Assembly: GCA_000814665.1 (NCBI GenBank)
Contig: JWIH01000024.1
Coordinates: forward strand, 248,001-312,000
Length of the DNA stretch: 64,000 nucleotides
From: Pseudoalteromonas flavipulchra NCIMB 2033 = ATCC BAA-314
GTDB lineage: Bacteria > Pseudomonadota > Gammaproteobacteria > Enterobacterales > Alteromonadaceae
Direction: 5' to 3'
In this document: in pieces, positions 18,363 to 28,100 of the stretch
Position numbering within the stretch: the stretch's first letter is position 1
How the letters are laid out: each line of letters opens with the position of its first letter
Made by a program: the position numbers and the translations under genes
Notes under the pieces: generated by a model
Seen by the model: the letters and a program-made list of their open reading frames with translations, nothing else
Database searches by the model: none
What the model was told of the DNA's origin: nothing

Positions 18363-18403
18363 AAAAAACACCCCAACGCGGAGTGTGGTCGCGAAGAGGT
18401 GTT
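18363..18403 (-). terminator. probable terminator of the porin gene
   Basis: Read on the minus strand, AACACC (18398-18403) pairs with GGTGTT (18367-18372) around a long loop, and a run of Ts follows. It lies in the 179-base gap between the porin stop and the S41 start. The stem is short, so support is modest. Confidence 0.4.
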
Positions 18404-18449
18404 GAGTAGTTGGGGGGGAGGTACAGATGTACCTCAATCATGTGTTGAT

Positions 18450-19253
18450 TTAGAACTGAGCAACAAAAGTTAGGTTGCTTGTTTCACCGCCGTCAGTGTC
18501 AACTACACTACCTTTAAGGTAGTAAGTGTCGTTGAAGAAGTATTTAGCTTCTACTGCTAAGTCTGAATCATATGAACCTAGACCAAGCGCAAAGTTGCGA
18601 GTGAAGTAGTAGTTTGCAAGCACGTTTGTTACGTTGTCGTCAAAACCATCAGTATCAATACGGTTGTGCTCTAAGTCGATTGTGAAGTAGCTGTCACCAC
18701 CAACGTGCATGAAGTAACGTGCACTTAGGTTTAGGTAATCAAATTCGTCTTCAGTTTCAACTGTGAAACCAATGTAATCTGTAGAATTTAGTTCGTGATT
18801 GTACTCAGCTTTGAACCAAGTAGTATCACCGTTTTCAAACTCTTCTTGGCGAATACTTAGCTTTAGGTTGTCGTTGTAAAGGTAACCAAAACCGAAAGAG
18901 TAATGGTCGTCAGCTTCGCCAAGATCTGCGATGCCAGCAGTTACAAACCATTCTTTAGTGATAAAGCCTTCACCACCAGCAGAGAAAGCATTTGAATAAT
19001 CATCGTTAAAGTAACTTACGCCTACATTGCTGTCCGTATCAAGGTAGCCAAAGTCATCCCATACGCCTACTGATTCTTGAGGTGCGAAGAAATAGCGAGA
19101 AGAAAGCATCAGTGCGCGGTTGTCAGAGCCATCATAGTCATAATCTGTGTAACTAGCGGTGTTGAACCACTCTTTTTGTACGTTACCAGTGTTAGCCTGA
19201 GCTGCTGCTGAAACAAGTAGTGAAACAGCTGCGATAGATAGTAGTTTTTTCAT
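18450..19253 (-). CDS. putative outer-membrane porin
   Basis: I place the start at ATG 19253, six bases after AAAGGG; upstream in-frame ATGs lie on or before this SD. The 267-residue precursor has the signal peptide MKKLLSIAAVSLLVSAAAQA and a mature part of alternating amphipathic strands with many aromatic and acidic residues (SSRYFFAPQESVGVWDDFGY, YNHELNSTDYIGFTVETE), ending NLTFVAQF with the terminal Phe typical of BAM-assembled barrels. This matches the small putative porin family of Alteromonadales and Vibrionales. About 12-14 strands are expected. The substrate is unknown. Confidence 0.8.
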   Translation of the reverse strand: MKKLLSIAAVSLLVSAAAQANTGNVQKEWFNTASYTDYDYDGSDNRALMLSSRYFFAPQESVGVWDDFGYLDTDSNVGVSYFNDDYSNAFSAGGEGFITKEWFVTAGIADLGEADDHYSFGFGYLYNDNLKLSIRQEEFENGDTTWFKAEYNHELNSTDYIGFTVETEDEFDYLNLSARYFMHVGGDSYFTIDLEHNRIDTDGFDDNVTNVLANYYFTRNFALGLGSYDSDLAVEAKYFFNDTYYLKGSVVDTDGGETSNLTFVAQF

Positions 19254-19423
19254 AGTCATCCCTTTAATTTCCATATATTGAGCTACATCGACTCAACGGC
19301 GCGCATGGTAGTATTAGAAATCTGAACGGAAGCTGACAATAATGAAAAAAGTTTGGATATTGGCAAAAAAGCTGAGACTTAATTATGCTTTTTATCTATA
19401 AGATAAACATAAAGGAAGAGAAC

Positions 19424-19810
19424 ATGACGAATTCATTCCATGGTATATCAATAGGCACTGAGCGCTTTGGAGATGATATTTATCTCACACTTAAGCCTAC
19501 AGGTAAACTCACTCATGAAGATTATGTTGTTATTACACCAATAATCGAGAGTGCACTGAAAGCAGTAACAACGCCTAAAATCTATGCATTTCTTGATGCG
19601 ACTGATTTTGAAGGCTGGGAGCCAAGAGCCATCTGGGATGACTTCCGACTCGCCTTTGAGCATAGCACTGAATTTGCCAAAGTAGCAATATATGGCGGCA
19701 AAAACTGGCATCGACTTGCTGCAACAATAGGTAACTGGTTTGTTACTGGTAAAGTGAAGTATTTTGATGATAAAGAAGATGCGCTGAATTGGCTTAATGA
19801 ACGAGAATGA
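19424..19810 (+). CDS. SpoIIAA-like (STAS/SEC14-type) protein
   Basis: The likely start is ATG 19424, preceded by AAAGGAAGAG; the frame extends 13 codons upstream but without a better SD. The 128-residue product has the SpoIIAA-like pattern: LTLKPTGKLTHEDY, IYAFLDATDFEGWEPRAIWDDFRLAFEHSTEFAKVAIYGGKNW and KVKYFDDKEDALNWL at the end. Members of this family are small alpha/beta cytosolic proteins of unclear biochemical role, sometimes suggested to bind lipids or act in stress responses. It stands alone, divergent from the porin gene. Confidence 0.75.
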   Translation: MTNSFHGISIGTERFGDDIYLTLKPTGKLTHEDYVVITPIIESALKAVTTPKIYAFLDATDFEGWEPRAIWDDFRLAFEHSTEFAKVAIYGGKNWHRLAATIGNWFVTGKVKYFDDKEDALNWLNERE

Positions 19811-19952
19811 TTAAAGTTGAATTAAATTCATGATTTGTGCGCTGTGGCTTGAGGCGCTAATCACGTGTGCAAAAAGTGGATTATTCAACCTATCATCAGT
19901 ATAGTGAATTAACACCATTGGCTTTTGTCATAACGGCTTAGGAGCTTCAACT

Positions 19953-20645
19953 GTGAAAAAAATACTGATCACTGGTGCAAACCGCGGTATTGGACTTGCG
20001 TTAACTAAAACCTATCTGCAGGCTGGTTGGCACGTGTTAGCAACGTGTCGAGACCCGCTTATTGCTTCAGAACTAAATTCTCTTGCGCCAACTTTTCCTG
20101 AGCTCCAAGTATTTGCCCTAGATGTGACCAATTACGACCAGATGGAAGAATTAAGCGAGAAGCTGGCCCCTGTTGCCATCGATATTGTTATCAACAATGC
20201 GGGCATTTATGGGCCGAAAGATTATGCGTTTGGTGAAACCGATATAGAAGCGTGGCGAGAAGTGATGGAGGTTAATGTATTTTCCACCATGCGTCTTGCA
20301 GAGCTATTTTACACCCATCTTTGCAACGGCAATGAAAAGGTTTTTGCAGCCATCTCTTCCAAGGTCGGCAGTCACACCATGAATACTAAAGGCGGTGGCT
20401 ATATCTATCGCAGTTCGAAGGCGGCGTTAAACTCAGTGGTAAAAAGCCTATCAAATGATTTACTGGGTGAAGGGATCCGCACCGTTGCTATTCATCCCGG
20501 CTGGGTCCAAACGGAAATGGGTGGCCCTAACGCGTTAATTACCCCAGACGAGTCTGCAAATGGGATCTATTCCGTATTATCTCATTTCGTGGATGCACAA
20601 AGCGGCGGTTTTTACGACTATAGCGGTGATGCTATTCCTTGGTAG
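19953..20645 (+). CDS. short-chain dehydrogenase/reductase
   Basis: The start is GTG 19953, eight bases after GGAG. The 230-residue protein has the SDR cofactor motif TGANRGIGLAL (residues 7-17), the NNAG motif (VINNAGIYG) and the catalytic YRSSKAALN (Y-x-x-x-K) with upstream Ser in AISSKVGS. It resembles csgA/sniffer-like NAD(P)-dependent SDRs acting on small carbonyl compounds. It precedes the attE gene on the same strand with a 99-base gap, so cotranscription is possible but unproven. The substrate is unknown. Confidence 0.9.
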   Translation: MKKILITGANRGIGLALTKTYLQAGWHVLATCRDPLIASELNSLAPTFPELQVFALDVTNYDQMEELSEKLAPVAIDIVINNAGIYGPKDYAFGETDIEAWREVMEVNVFSTMRLAELFYTHLCNGNEKVFAAISSKVGSHTMNTKGGGYIYRSSKAALNSVVKSLSNDLLGEGIRTVAIHPGWVQTEMGGPNALITPDESANGIYSVLSHFVDAQSGGFYDYSGDAIPW

Positions 20646-20744
20646 TTAAACATTAGCTAACCTGCGCTGACACGAGAAATAAAAGATCCTGACTACTTAA
20701 CGAGACAGATGCATTGAGTAGTGCCCACATAGTAGTAAAGGAAT

Positions 20745-21410
20745 GTGCATACAGTGGTAGAAGTTCAAAATTTAGTCTTCACGCGTCGTGATGGTGACTT
20801 GAATCGAGCCGTATTAGATGAGCTTAGTCTCAGTATTGCCGCTAAAGAACAGGTCGCGATTGTTGGGGATAGCGGGTCGGGTAAAACTACCCTGATCCAT
20901 CTTATTGGTGGTTTATTAAGGCCTGATAGCGGCAGCATTGTTATTGATGGCCAAAATATTACTCAATTTAATGATACCGAGCTGGCGCTCTATCGTCGTG
21001 GTTTGGGAATGATATTTCAACACTATCAATTACTTGCACCTCTATCCGTCTACGACAATATCGTTTTTCAAGCACAGCTCAATCAATTGAACCCAAAGCA
21101 AAGCGATGTTAATGCGCTGGCTGAGCGCTTGGGGATTTTGCATAAATTAACAGCCTTGCCTCAGCAATTGTCAGGTGGTGAGCAGCAGCGAGTTGGTATC
21201 GCACGTGCCATGATCAACAAGCCTAAGTTATTGCTGGCCGATGAGCCGACGGGGAACTTAGATGCTGCGAAAAGCGAAGAAGTGGTATCACTTCTGCGTG
21301 AGCTGTGCGAAGAGCAAGGCGTTAACTTGCTTATGGTTACGCACAGCCAACACCTTGCTGACAGCCTAGATAGAAAAATCACCATTCAAAATAACCGTGC
21401 TTATGGTTAA
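20745..21410 (+). CDS. attE: ABC transporter ATP-binding protein, AttE-like
   Basis: The 221-residue ATPase has a Walker A (GDSGSGKTT), Q-loop region (GMIFQHYQLL), ABC signature (LSGGEQQRVGIARAM) and Walker B (LLLADEPTGNLD), in the MacB/LolD subfamily. The start is either GTG 20745 or GTG 20754; AAAGGA at 20737-20742 is only 2 bases before the first and 11 before the second. Its stop overlaps the permease start. Followed by an FtsX-type permease and a CrtC/AttH-like lipoprotein, it forms an AttEFGH-type operon. LolD-like ATPases drive mechanotransmission or lipid/lipoprotein extraction rather than import. Confidence 0.88.
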   Translation: MHTVVEVQNLVFTRRDGDLNRAVLDELSLSIAAKEQVAIVGDSGSGKTTLIHLIGGLLRPDSGSIVIDGQNITQFNDTELALYRRGLGMIFQHYQLLAPLSVYDNIVFQAQLNQLNPKQSDVNALAERLGILHKLTALPQQLSGGEQQRVGIARAMINKPKLLLADEPTGNLDAAKSEEVVSLLRELCEEQGVNLLMVTHSQHLADSLDRKITIQNNRAYG

Positions 21411-23868
21411 AACGATGGAACGGCTGAGTGCGTTATCAGAAATTAGACTGATACTCACAGTTTTTATCCAGTTCTACAAAAGGCATCTTTGGTTGTTTTT
21501 GCTATTCGTTTTTGGCTTATCTTTGGGTAGTGCTTTGCTTGGCTCAATTCGAGGACTAAATCAAGAAGCAACAGATCGCTATCAGCAAACCAGCGCACTT
21601 ATTAACAATCCAATTAGTCACTTTGTTCGGCCAAGCGTAGGCCGCGAGATGTTGACTGCCGATGTATGGACGGCGCTTCGAAACGCAGGAGTCGTATCTG
21701 CTGAGCCTGTTTTGGAAGGTGTGCTTACCCTGCCGAACGGGAACAGGCTCCGGATCAAAGGAGTTAATACTTTGCAATGGCTGTCTGTGCCTAAAGCGCA
21801 ATCACAGGGAGGTAAGTCAGGCAATCAAATAGCACCATTACGATTCGGATTTAACACAATTTACGTATCTGACACGATGGCTCGACAGTTGTCGCTCAGT
21901 AGGCATGAGGTGATCAAGCTTCTTAATACGGATGTACACTTCGTTGTTTTATCGGAACTGACTGGTGATACCGCATTAGCCGATATTGCATTAGTTGACC
22001 ATTTACTGAATTCAGCAGGTCGAATAAGCTATATAGAGATCTCAAATGCAGTATTAGATGAGACAAAGGTTAGGCAGATTATTGGTGATAATGCACAGTT
22101 GCAAAGTGCACAAACCCAGTCATTCGACTCGTTGTCGAAGGCGTTTTTCTTCAACCTGCAAGCACTTGCATTCCTGGGTTACGTGGTTGGCGCTTTTTTA
22201 AGTTTTAACGCCATAAAGCTTTGTCTGCACGCAAGAAAAAAACTACATCAGCAACTCACACTACTCGGATGTATTCAAGCAAATGTAGTTGCAGCGGTAG
22301 TCATTGAGGTGCTCGTCTTAAGCTTGATTGCCGCACTGGTGGGCGCAGGCGTGGCTTTCTTGGGGGCAAACTTATTGGTGAGCGAGATCTCTATGGCGTT
22401 GGAGAGCCTATTTGCATTAGATAGGCGTTTACCGGTTCATTTCAGTTGGTCAGTCGTGCTGCAAGCATTTGTGTTAAACCTTTTGGTACTTGCCAGTGTG
22501 GCCTATTACCAAGTAAAGCCTCTTACTTTTTATAAATCTTGGCAGAGTAAAATAGTGAGTGGAAGTCTACTGCTTGTGGCTGCTGGGTATTTTTATCTTG
22601 GTAGCGAAGCGCCATTTCATGCGCTTGGGCTGTGTGTTTGCCTCCTATTACTCTTTTTTATGATAACACCAGAGGTATTGCGAGCCGTGTTTGAAGGCAT
22701 ACCAACTCAGCATCCAATAGTTAAATGGATGAAAGCAGACAGTGGCGAGCAGATCAGAGTACTTGCAATAAGTGTTTATGCCGTATTGCTGGCGGTTGGC
22801 ACTTCCGTAGGGTTGCAAATTATGGTGAGCAGTTTTAGTTCAGCTTTGCAGATCCATTTAGATGGTCGCCTAAGCGCAGATTTATATGTGAGGCCTAGTG
22901 AAGTCTCTGATGTGCAATATCAATGGCTCTTAAGCCAAAAGGATATTGAAAAGGTCGGTGTATTTTGGCGTGCAGAGATACGTTATGGCCTGAGCTCACA
23001 TCAACAAGGTACTCAATCAGCGAGTTTGATAAGCTTCGGCCGTTCGGGTGAGCATCACTACAATCTTACGCTACTTTCGGGATCACCTTCTAATAATGAG
23101 GTGCTTTACTATGATGCGAATAAGAACGTAAGTGGGTGTCTTGCTAATGAGCCAAGCAAATTATTGTATGGCGTAAAGATGGGCCAGCGTATTCGGTTGC
23201 AGCAAGGCAAAAAGCATATTAACTGTGAGATAACGGATTTTTATTACGATTATGGTGAACAGCGCGCGGTGTTTGTCGCTGTTAGTGATGCAATTGAAAA
23301 CACTGGGCTTAACTATGAAGCACATGGTTTTTCAATTGTTCTAAAGCCAGATATTGATATCGCTTTATTCAAGCAAAAGGTCATGCAGCAATTCCATTTA
23401 AACGACTCTCAAGTGGTTCAAAATCAGCGCTTTAAACAATACGCTATGCGTTTGTTTGAACATACGTTTTATGCAACGCACGCGTTAAATTTAATGATAG
23501 TTGCTATCGCGCTATTTGGGTTGTGGGTATCATTACTGACACTTGGCGCTAAGCAAATTCAACCTTTGGCCATCTTAAAAACATTAGGCGTTACCACTTG
23601 GCAAGCGTTTGCCATTAAATTAGCACAGAGCGCTGTTATTCTGCTTGTGAGTTTAGTGCTGGCGACGATACTCGGAGGAATGCTCGGGTGGATATTGCTT
23701 AAATTTGTGATGCCAATTGGCTTCGGTTGGACGATCCCTTTTCTATTACCTTATCTTGATATCGCGGTCTTTATCACCCTCATTTTTGGTTTAGCTTTGC
23801 TGGTTAGTGTACTACCTCTACTCAAACTGAGTCGTCACGATACTGCGGATCTGTTGTATGAAGACTAA
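21403..23868 (+). CDS. FtsX-type ABC permease, AttF-AttG fusion-like
   Basis: This permease is about 821 residues long. The ATG at 21403 overlaps the ATPase stop (21410); ATG 21415 is the alternative. It has an N-terminal span (HLWLFLLFVFGLSLGSALLG), a periplasmic MacB-PCD-like region, then three spans of a first FtsX domain (about 245-360), further spans, a second periplasmic region (about 470-690) and a last FtsX domain (about 690-823; LGAKQIQPLAILKTLGVT). The double FtsX arrangement matches separate AttF and AttG subunits joined in one chain. It works with the ATPase at the inner membrane, and overlaps the attH-like start by 11 bases. Confidence 0.85.
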   Translation: MVKTMERLSALSEIRLILTVFIQFYKRHLWLFLLFVFGLSLGSALLGSIRGLNQEATDRYQQTSALINNPISHFVRPSVGREMLTADVWTALRNAGVVSAEPVLEGVLTLPNGNRLRIKGVNTLQWLSVPKAQSQGGKSGNQIAPLRFGFNTIYVSDTMARQLSLSRHEVIKLLNTDVHFVVLSELTGDTALADIALVDHLLNSAGRISYIEISNAVLDETKVRQIIGDNAQLQSAQTQSFDSLSKAFFFNLQALAFLGYVVGAFLSFNAIKLCLHARKKLHQQLTLLGCIQANVVAAVVIEVLVLSLIAALVGAGVAFLGANLLVSEISMALESLFALDRRLPVHFSWSVVLQAFVLNLLVLASVAYYQVKPLTFYKSWQSKIVSGSLLLVAAGYFYLGSEAPFHALGLCVCLLLLFFMITPEVLRAVFEGIPTQHPIVKWMKADSGEQIRVLAISVYAVLLAVGTSVGLQIMVSSFSSALQIHLDGRLSADLYVRPSEVSDVQYQWLLSQKDIEKVGVFWRAEIRYGLSSHQQGTQSASLISFGRSGEHHYNLTLLSGSPSNNEVLYYDANKNVSGCLANEPSKLLYGVKMGQRIRLQQGKKHINCEITDFYYDYGEQRAVFVAVSDAIENTGLNYEAHGFSIVLKPDIDIALFKQKVMQQFHLNDSQVVQNQRFKQYAMRLFEHTFYATHALNLMIVAIALFGLWVSLLTLGAKQIQPLAILKTLGVTTWQAFAIKLAQSAVILLVSLVLATILGGMLGWILLKFVMPIGFGWTIPFLLPYLDIAVFITLIFGLALLVSVLPLLKLSRHDTADLLYED

Positions 23869-24925
23869 TTATTTTATCGTTTTATTACTATTAATTGTGG
23901 GAGTCGGCTGCACACCGGAGCTATCAGAAGTCCCTAATTCAAAAAATGATTTTTTCAATCTTGAGTTGGGTGACCCCGTTTCTCCTTCATACCAATTAAG
24001 TTTTCCGCGTGATCACGGCAGTCACCCGGACCAAGGCATTGAATGGTGGTATGTTACTGCAAACTTAAAAAGTGATTCAGGGCAAGAGTTTGGTGTTCAA
24101 TGGACGTTATTTAGAACCTCAGCTGTCAGCGGTCAATATGTCAGTCCATGGTGGGATGGTGAGTTATATTTTGCGCATTTTGTAATTCAAGACAATACAA
24201 GGCACCAAGCCTTCGAACGTTATGGCAGAGCAGGACAAGTAAAAATTCAAGCTGACCCATTTATCACGCAATTAGATAATTGGTATTTGCGCAGTGAGAC
24301 GGAAACATTTTTTCCGTTAACGCTCCATGCTGAGGAAGGAAAAAGCCGTGTTAATTTAACACTGAGAAAAAGTCCGATAGTGCTTCATGGGAAGAATGGT
24401 TACAGTGAAAAAACGTCCGACGGCCATGCCTCTATGTACTACAGCTATCCTTTTTTAAGCGTCTCGGGTGAGCTTACTTTTCAAGGTGCAACACATCAAG
24501 TCAGCGGTGACGCGTGGTTCGATAGAGAATGGTCTTCCTCGTTTATCAGCAAATCACAACGCGGCTGGGACTGGTTTAGCATTCGCGGTCAAGACAGGTC
24601 GAATGGTGCACTAATGGTATTTTGCATTCGTGATAGCAAACAAGTCTACAAAGACTGTCGAGGCACTGAGATTACAGCTGAGGGTAGCGCGACAGAAATA
24701 GCGCATAAAGATATTCAATTAAGTGTTTTGGAGCAGGTTTCATTAGGTGGAGTAAGCTATCCATTTAAATGGCAACTACGACTAAAGCACAATCCTGTTA
24801 TTCTGATCGAAAGTACCAATCCTGATGCGAGAAACCAGCTGACTATCCCGTATTGGGAAGGAAGAGTAAAAGTGTCCGGCGGCTATACCGGTGAAGGGTA
24901 CGCTGAGCTAGTCGGATACGAATAG
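23858..24925 (+). CDS. attH: AttH/CrtC-like lipocalin-fold lipoprotein
   Basis: The 355-residue precursor has a lipoprotein-type signal (IVLLLLIVGVGC, Cys 18). The mature protein matches the AttH/CrtC-N family: FPRDHGSHPDQGIEWWYVTANL (split here: GIEWWYVT), QWTLFRTSA, AHFVIQD, GHASMYYSYPFLSVSG, DAWFDREWSS and GWDWFSIRG. This double-lipocalin fold binds hydrophobic ligands and is also found in carotenoid hydratases. It is the last gene of the attE-attFG-attH operon, and is probably anchored in the envelope facing the permease. The true ligand is not known; secretion or lipid handling is inferred. Confidence 0.88.
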   Translation: MKTNYFIVLLLLIVGVGCTPELSEVPNSKNDFFNLELGDPVSPSYQLSFPRDHGSHPDQGIEWWYVTANLKSDSGQEFGVQWTLFRTSAVSGQYVSPWWDGELYFAHFVIQDNTRHQAFERYGRAGQVKIQADPFITQLDNWYLRSETETFFPLTLHAEEGKSRVNLTLRKSPIVLHGKNGYSEKTSDGHASMYYSYPFLSVSGELTFQGATHQVSGDAWFDREWSSSFISKSQRGWDWFSIRGQDRSNGALMVFCIRDSKQVYKDCRGTEITAEGSATEIAHKDIQLSVLEQVSLGGVSYPFKWQLRLKHNPVILIESTNPDARNQLTIPYWEGRVKVSGGYTGEGYAELVGYE

Positions 24926-25028
24926 CCCGCATTGGCTATACCGATTAACTCGTACCTATATTGTCTTTATATTTCCTAGTGAGATAGTACTAGCCCACAA
25001 TAAACATGAATTTATCCTGAAATCTTGT

Positions 25029-25053
25029 TTTGACAGCGCTTTTTTCTGTCAAA
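25029..25053. promoter_or_regulatory. inverted repeat upstream of the MHYT kinase gene
   Basis: TTTGACAG at 25029-25036 and CTGTCAAA at 25046-25053 form perfect 8-bp arms with a 9-base T-rich spacer, ending 51 bases before the kinase start. The left arm contains a consensus -35 hexamer (TTGACA). It could be an operator overlapping a promoter; no clear -10 was fixed. Confidence 0.45.
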
Positions 25054-25103
25054 CTCAGTCCTAGAAAGCTAGACTCTAAGAATATCTTACTATCTGTGTT
25101 GCT

Positions 25104-28100
25104 ATGTTAAATACGTTTTTTGTAACCGACCCCGCACCAGAGTTGCTACTCAACGGAACTTATGATGCTACGCTTGTGGCGTTATCTGTGCTTGTGGCTG
25201 TTATTGCCTCATTTTTTACGCTTATCCAGATCGACTTTGCTGAGCAAAATCAAAATAGCCGTATAAATCGGCTCGCAAAATTTGGCGGTGCTGTGGCCAT
25301 GGCTGGTGGCATTTGGAGTATGCACTTCATTGGCATGTTAGCGTTTTCACTCTGTGTAGAAGTGGATTACGATCCTTGGCTTACTGCGGCGTCTATCTTC
25401 CCCGCTTTCTTAGGCTGTTGGGTTTCGTTTGATTTGATAACACGACCAAATGTCACACTTGCAGTTAAGGGGCTTGCCGCTGTCATTTTGGGGGCCGGTA
25501 TTGGTACCATGCACTATAGCGGTATGGAAGCCATGCAGCTTGGCCCTATGCTGGGCTATGACCCTACACTTTTTGGTTTATCCATTATTGTTGCGGTGTC
25601 ACTCGCTTTCATTGCAATTCAAACGAGAAGTAAGCTGCGCGATTATGTCAGTGACAACAATATCAGTGTCGTGAGGTGCTTAGGTGCTTTGGCGCTCGGG
25701 GCGTCGGTATCGGGAATGCACTACACGGGCATGCAGGCGGCAAAATTTGTATCTGATTCACCAATAATCAGCCAAGAAATGCAAGATCAGCACACACAGT
25801 CACTCGCATTGTTTATTGCTGCTGTCAGTATGATCATTAGCGCTTTATCTGCGCTTTTTCATACCGCGAGCAAGTACCGTTCGGTGGCTGCAGACAAAGC
25901 AGCTAATGAATCTAGGCTTGCGGCGATCCTAGAAACGGCCGTTGACGGGATCATCACCATCAATGGTGACGGTATCATTAAGAGCTGTAACCCGTTAGTT
26001 GAACGAATTTTAGGATGGTCTGAGCGAGAAACGGTTGGTCGCAATGTTGCGGTGTTTTTACCTAAAGAAGCGCAAACGAAAGTATCATTCGACAGCGCTT
26101 ACCTTGAGCAATTTAAAGGGGTTGGTCGTGACATCAAGGCGCTACACAAGCAAGGGCATTTAGTGCCTATCCGATTGGGGATAGGAGAGGTTGAGCTAAA
26201 AGACCAAAGTGTGTTTTATGTTGGTTTTATCACTGACCTAACAGCCCAAAAGCAAATGGAAAAAGCGCTGATTGAGCAGGAAACGCGTTATCGAACACTA
26301 TTAAATAACATGCCAGGTGTGGCGTTCCGCTGCCGGATTGATAGCGAATGGACAATGTCGTTCGTAAGTCCCATTGTCGAGCAGCTTACAGGTTATCGAG
26401 CAGAGGAGTTTATTTCTGGGCAAGTTCATTTTGCTGGCTTGATTATTGAAGACGACAAAAGTTTAACGCACGATGTGGTTGAACAAGCACTGCAATGCGG
26501 CAAAGCGAGTTACTCGCAGGAATATCGAATATTACACAAGTCAGGCCATACCAAGTGGGTGCTGGATAAAGGTTCATTTGAATACGATCAAGCGGGTAAA
26601 GTTGAGGGCATTGCGGGCGTATTACTTGATATTAGCGAGCGCAAGAACATGGAAGACGAACTACGTGCCGCGAAAAGCATCGCTGAAAGCGCAGCGGCTT
26701 CCAAGCAAGCGTTTTTGGCGAACATGAGTCATGAAATTCGCACGCCGATGAACGCCATTTTAGGATTTAGTGAAGTACTGAGAGAGTCTGAGCTGAAGCC
26801 CGATCAAAGTAAGCATGTAAATACGATACTTACCAGTGCAAAGGCGCTGCTGCATTTACTTAATGACATTTTAGACTCCGCTAAGCTGGACCAAGGCAAG
26901 CTCGACCTGATTGAGAATGATTTCTGTATTTCTGAGCTACTCGACAACGTGGTATCGACGTTTTGGTATCAAGCAAAGAAAAAGGGCTTAAAACTAGAGC
27001 TCACGATGAGTCACAGTTTGCATCAAACTTATCATGGTGCTTCCGACCGCTTACGGCAGGTATTGGTTAATTTATTGGGTAATGCCATTAAGTTTACTGC
27101 ACAGGGCAGTGTAGAGCTTAGCGTTGAATCCTCTCATGACGATTATGTGCTGTTTAAAATTGCGGACACAGGTATCGGGATTGCCAACGATAGACTAGAT
27201 TCTATTTTTAACCCCTTTGAGCAGGCCGATGAGAGCATGAGTCGCCGCTTTGGTGGTACAGGCCTTGGAACGACCATTAGTCGCCAGCTAGTCGAGTTAA
27301 TGGGTGGAAAAATATGGGCTCACAGTGAGCTTGGAAAAGGGTCTACTTTCTACTTTACTGTGCCTCTTAAGAAAATCGCGGCATTCACAATAGCGCAAGA
27401 TGTTCATGTCGAACTTCCCCCATTAAATATCTTGGTTGCCGATGATATTCAACAAAATACCGAATTGTTGAGCTTATTACTTGAAAAGCAAGGTCATAGT
27501 ATAGAGGTCGCAGGGGATGGGCTTGAGGCCATCGAAAAAGCAAAAGCGCAACAATACGATCTTATTCTAATGGATATTCATATGCCGGGTTGTGATGGAC
27601 TTGAGGCGACGCGCACTATCAAAGCATATGAACGAGAAAATAGGCAACAAGAGACACCGGTAATCGCACTCACCGCGAGTGTGTTAGGCGAGGATAGAGC
27701 GGCTGCAAAAGCTGCAGGGATGGCTGCATTTGCCTCAAAACCGGTGGTGATAGAAGATTTAACTCGCACCATTGCTGAAACGCTCAATATCAATATTGCT
27801 CATACGGCGATTGGAGTAAGGCAAACCAGCAACAAACAGCTTATAAATAGAGCTAGAGCGATAAATTTATGGGGCAGTGAAGCTCGATTTTTAAAAGAAT
27901 TGGCGCGTTTTTGGGACGGTAAAAGAGAAGAAGTGATAGCGCTTTTTGCCCACGAAGGTCAGTTTACGAATGATGTACTACAGAATATTCACACCATCAA
28001 AGGCGTTGCTGGAAACTTGGCGTTGGAGACACTTTTTGCTCTGCTTGAGCAAATAGAGGGTAAGAAGGAAATTGACGAGCGCTTGAGAGCTAAAATGGCG

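Noticed and set aside
18271..18441. N-terminal extension of the S41 protease to 18441
   Set aside because: The extension would hide the signal peptide, has no Shine-Dalgarno support and overlaps the putative porin terminator.
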